Positions 23,344 through 24,762 of a DNA stretch of 24,762 nucleotides are shown here, in pieces. Within the stretch, counting starts at the first letter, position 1. Each line of letters begins with the position of its first letter. Source of the DNA: JAPLST01 sp964397565 (GTDB lineage Bacteria; Auribacterota; UBA3054; JAPLST01); NCBI GenBank assembly GCA_964397565.1, contig CAYNJC010000051.1, positions 1 to 24,762 of the forward strand, written 5' to 3'. Made by a program: the position numbers and the translations under genes. Under the pieces are notes generated by a model. That model saw only the letters and a program-made list of their open reading frames with translations. It was not told where the DNA came from and made no database searches.

Positions 23344-23376
23344 TTTTCATGGCAGTGCTTTGCCGTGGTCCGACCC
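23344..23376 (+). repeat. 33-base repeat, copy 1, containing GGTCCGACC
   Basis: TTTTCATGGCAGTGCTTTGC followed by CGTGGTCCGACCC recurs at 23735-23767 with one G/A difference. Its end carries GGTC-C-GACC, a short palindrome that also occurs at 15752-15760. Confidence 0.85.
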
Positions 23377-23647
23377 CAATGAACACAGCGTTTTTGCCAC
23401 GAAGAGACACAAGAAGTGCAAACCTGCGGAAACGTAAAATACCTTGCAGATAATCTCTCACAAAGCCACGAAGCCACAAAGAAGAGGAGCGCAGTTTTTT
23501 GATGGGCTGCGCTGCCGCACCATAAATTGTTTCGTTGCGAGAGAATTTCCTCTCTCAAACGACATGAAATGTTGATTGAGCCAACTCCTTTACTCCTTGT
23601 CAAATTCTGCCGGCAGGCTGCGGCAGATATTGTCCGCAGATGCCGCA

Positions 23648-23736
23648 GATGGCGCCGATGTTCAAGCGCAAGCACAATAACCGCGAAAGATCACCATAGA
23701 GCGCAAAGTAACAATGGCAATGCTGATGTTGTCCTT
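23648..23736 (+). repeat. 89-base direct repeat, copy 2
   Basis: This is the exact copy of 23147-23235. It is followed directly by the second 33-base repeat, whereas copy 1 is followed by one inner arm of the inverted repeats. The order of modules therefore differs between the two copies. Confidence 0.93.
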
Positions 23737-23767
23737 TTCATGGCAATGCTTTGCCGTGGTCCGACCC
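23735..23767 (+). repeat. 33-base repeat, copy 2, containing GGTCCGACC
   Basis: This matches 23344-23376 at 32 of 33 bases. It overlaps the end of the second 89-base repeat by two bases. Confidence 0.85.
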
Positions 23768-23805
23768 TCACTAGCCACCCCCACTGGCCCCAGGAAAGTC
23801 AAGCG

Positions 23806-23837
23806 TAAATTCGTTCACGGCAAGCGAATTTATTTTT
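23806..23837 (+). terminator. Orphan terminator-like hairpin with T-run
   Basis: TAAATTCG (23806-23813) pairs with CGAATTTA (23825-23832), extendable inward by T-G and T-A pairs, and TTTTT follows at 23833-23837. The form suits intrinsic termination on the + strand, but no + strand gene lies upstream, so it may be chance or a relic within repeat DNA. Confidence 0.35.
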
Positions 23838-23890
23838 GTGAGTCTTGTGTCCTTGCGTGGCAACATTTCAGCGCTGGGCAGCATTCGCCA

Positions 23891-23909
23891 CGCGGAACGC
23901 CGTTCCGCG
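23891..23909. repeat. Perfect palindrome with 3-base loop (first of a pair)
   Basis: CGCGGAAC, GCC, GTTCCGCG: an 8-base perfect stem. A second perfect hairpin follows 16 bases later. Confidence 0.65.
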
Positions 23910-23925
23910 ACTACGTATCGGCGTA

Positions 23926-23942
23926 TCCCGCCGCTGGCGGGA
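23926..23942. repeat. Perfect palindrome with 3-base loop (second of a pair)
   Basis: TCCCGCC, GCT, GGCGGGA: a 7-base perfect stem. With the preceding hairpin it forms a two-hairpin unit like the BIME/REPIN pairs of other bacteria. Confidence 0.65.
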
Positions 23943-23980
23943 CTCCAAGCAGCTGACCACCGACGTACCGGCGTACTGGC

Positions 23981-24024
23981 CACTGACGCACTGATCACTG
24001 ACGCACTGATCACTGATCACTGAT
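23981..24024. repeat. CACTGAT tandem array
   Basis: CACTGACGCACTGAT occurs twice exactly (23981-23995, 23996-24010), followed by CACTGAT twice more (24011-24024). The array is made of 7- and 8-base units and ends at TACC. It is too short and too low in complexity for a CRISPR. Confidence 0.85.
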
Positions 24025-24248
24025 TACCATCCAACACCCTGGGTGCCTGCGCGCCTTCGTGGAAAATTGTTTTGAGTGTTTTCGCATTCGCATTTTTTGT
24101 TTGCGTTTTTGCAAACATTTTCGGCTTTTGTAAAACATTATGTTGCTGTTATTCAATTACTTGCGTTTTCGGGTCGCAATGTGCACTGCACCTTATGCGC
24201 GCGCGAGCTATAACCAAACCGCACGCGCAAACCGAACCCGAGAGCCAC

Positions 24249-24762
24249 ATGCAAGCCGACGTAAAACACCTCCTCTTCCCGCTGATGACCGCATTGCTGG
24301 TCGGACTGGCCTGCGCCGCACCGGTCAGCGAAGTGGATGTCGTGCGGGCTGCCCAGACATTCATTGCCGAGCAAGCGCCGGCGCTGAACGCAGCAACGGC
24401 CCAGACCATACCGGGTGCCGGCGTCGGAGATGCGGTGGCACGGGTGATCCGTGTGGGCAGCGCCGGCGCCACGGTTGGCTTTGTCGCCGAATTCGCGTCG
24501 TCTGGATTCGTGCTGCTGCGTGCCGACGATAGCTTGCCGGCGCTGAAGCTGTATGCCGCACAGGGCACCTTTGCGAGTTTGCCGCCCGCCATGCAAAAGG
24601 TGCTGACGTGGGAGCTCGAGCAGGAGGCGCGCGCGTTGGCCAGCAATCAGGTCGAAGTCATCGCACAGCGTGCGCGCAACCAGGCCGAGTGGCAGGCACT
24701 GCGCCAAGCGCGCTGCGTATCGAACCCGGCGCCGCACGTCAGCACGGCGGACTGGTCGGACG
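24249..24762 (+). CDS. Secreted protein with Spi-like propeptide, probable C10 (streptopain-type) protease, 3' truncated by window end
   Basis: The first 171 codons are visible and the frame is open at the window edge. Residues 1-24 are a signal peptide (MQADVKHLLFPLMTALLVGLACAAP); the cysteine there lacks a standard lipobox. Residues about 25-125 resemble the Spi inhibitor/propeptide domain that precedes C10 cysteine proteases: SEVDVVRAAQTFIAEQAP, then VGFVAEF, then SGFVLLRADDSLPALKLYA, then FASLPPAMQKVLTWELEQE. The catalytic cysteine and histidine would lie beyond the window, so activity cannot be judged. It stands alone after a long repeat-rich gap; its promoter is not clear. A protein with the Spi domain but a different C-terminal part is the alternative. 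Confidence 0.7.
   Translation, partial: MQADVKHLLFPLMTALLVGLACAAPVSEVDVVRAAQTFIAEQAPALNAATAQTIPGAGVGDAVARVIRVGSAGATVGFVAEFASSGFVLLRADDSLPALKLYAAQGTFASLPPAMQKVLTWELEQEARALASNQVEVIAQRARNQAEWQALRQARCVSNPAPHVSTADWSD

Larger units (their letters stand above)
23095..23578. repeat. Nested inverted repeats
   Basis: The outer arms are 23095-23116 and 23557-23578 (22 bases, 20 complementary; AAACGACA and AAATGTTGATTG in the right arm). The inner arms are 23240-23260 and 23454-23474 (21 bases, 18 complementary; CTCTCACAAAG in the right arm). The arrangement resembles a decayed non-autonomous element, but no transposase or target-site duplication was found. Confidence 0.6.
22864..24248. other. 1.4-kb repeat-rich non-coding region
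   Basis: No credible gene was found here; the small open frames on both strands lack start signals and are built from repeated words. The region holds the pgmB promoter, an 89-base direct repeat, a 33-base repeat, nested inverted repeats, degenerate CACAAAG/CACGAAG words, hairpins at 23806-23832, 23891-23909 and 23926-23942, and a CACTGAT array. From about 24060 it becomes T-rich ahead of the secreted-protease gene, including a short GTTTGC/GCAAAC hairpin (24098-24117). No transposase remnant is recognisable. Confidence 0.7.

Noticed and set aside
23190..23675. 161-codon open frame on the minus strand in the repeat region
   Set aside because: It is made of duplicated non-coding repeats and inverted arms, and no start signal or protein pattern is seen.
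23981..24024. CRISPR-like array
   Set aside because: Units are only 7-15 bases with no unique spacers and no cas genes nearby.
22864..24248. tRNA or other structured RNA gene in the long intergenic gap
   Set aside because: No cloverleaf, T-arm consensus or CCA end was found on inspection; the visible structure is short repeats and simple hairpins.
24249..24330. Lipoprotein signal for the Spi-domain protein
   Set aside because: The residues before the cysteine are G-L-A, not a standard lipobox with Leu at -3; a normal signal peptidase I site fits better.

Overview
The window is GC-rich bacterial chromosome. No rRNA, tRNA, phage, transposase or CRISPR locus was recognised. A non-Firmicute member of the PVC group (Kiritimatiellota, Lentisphaerota or Verrucomicrobiota) is my best guess, and it is inference. 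The supporting signs are an McsA/McsB pair beside a housekeeping sigma-70 gene, fused CUT1-type sugar transporter genes, several Sec-exported proteins including a Spi-type protease precursor, and many short intergenic palindromes. No marker gene settles the lineage.

Bases 1-9112 (+ strand) hold a compact housekeeping operon: rph, lysA, a FitA/VapC-type toxin-antitoxin pair, dapF, a LolD-like ABC ATPase, a class IV (branched-chain type) aminotransferase, mcsA, mcsB, an rdgB-type nucleotide pyrophosphatase and rpoD. Gaps are short and many junctions overlap by 4-14 bases (ATGA type). The TA pair sits between the two lysine/diaminopimelate genes lysA and dapF. It carries its own extended -10 promoter, a palindromic candidate operator and a strong Shine-Dalgarno sequence.

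Bases 9113-9909 carry a hairpin after rpoD and one AT-richer orphan gene of unknown function. Bases 9910-15438 (- strand) form a sugar-uptake operon. Its first gene fuses a solute-binding protein to a MalF-like permease. Its second is a MalG-like permease with about 270-280 extra residues between transmembrane helices 1 and 2. Its third is a ROK sugar kinase with a C-terminal Mth938-like domain. No transport ATPase lies beside them.

Bases 15891-20530 (- strand) are an unrecognised operon of four exported proteins: two alpha-helical proteins, one protein with Ig/PKD-like domains and an HEDYH (HExxH) motif, and one small protein. The genes overlap or nearly touch. This cluster is the best candidate for an undescribed system. 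Base composition falls from above 60% GC in the two upstream genes to under 50% in the downstream half.

Bases 20807-22863 (- strand) hold cca (tRNA nucleotidyltransferase) and pgmB (beta-phosphoglucomutase), read from a promoter that matches the sigma-70 consensus exactly (TTGACA, 17 bases, TATAAT). Bases 22864-24248 are non-coding and rich in repeats: an 89-base exact direct repeat, a 33-base repeat, nested inverted repeats, tandem CACTGAT units and perfect hairpins. The window ends inside a gene (24249 onward) for a secreted protein with a Spi-like propeptide, probably a C10 cysteine protease.
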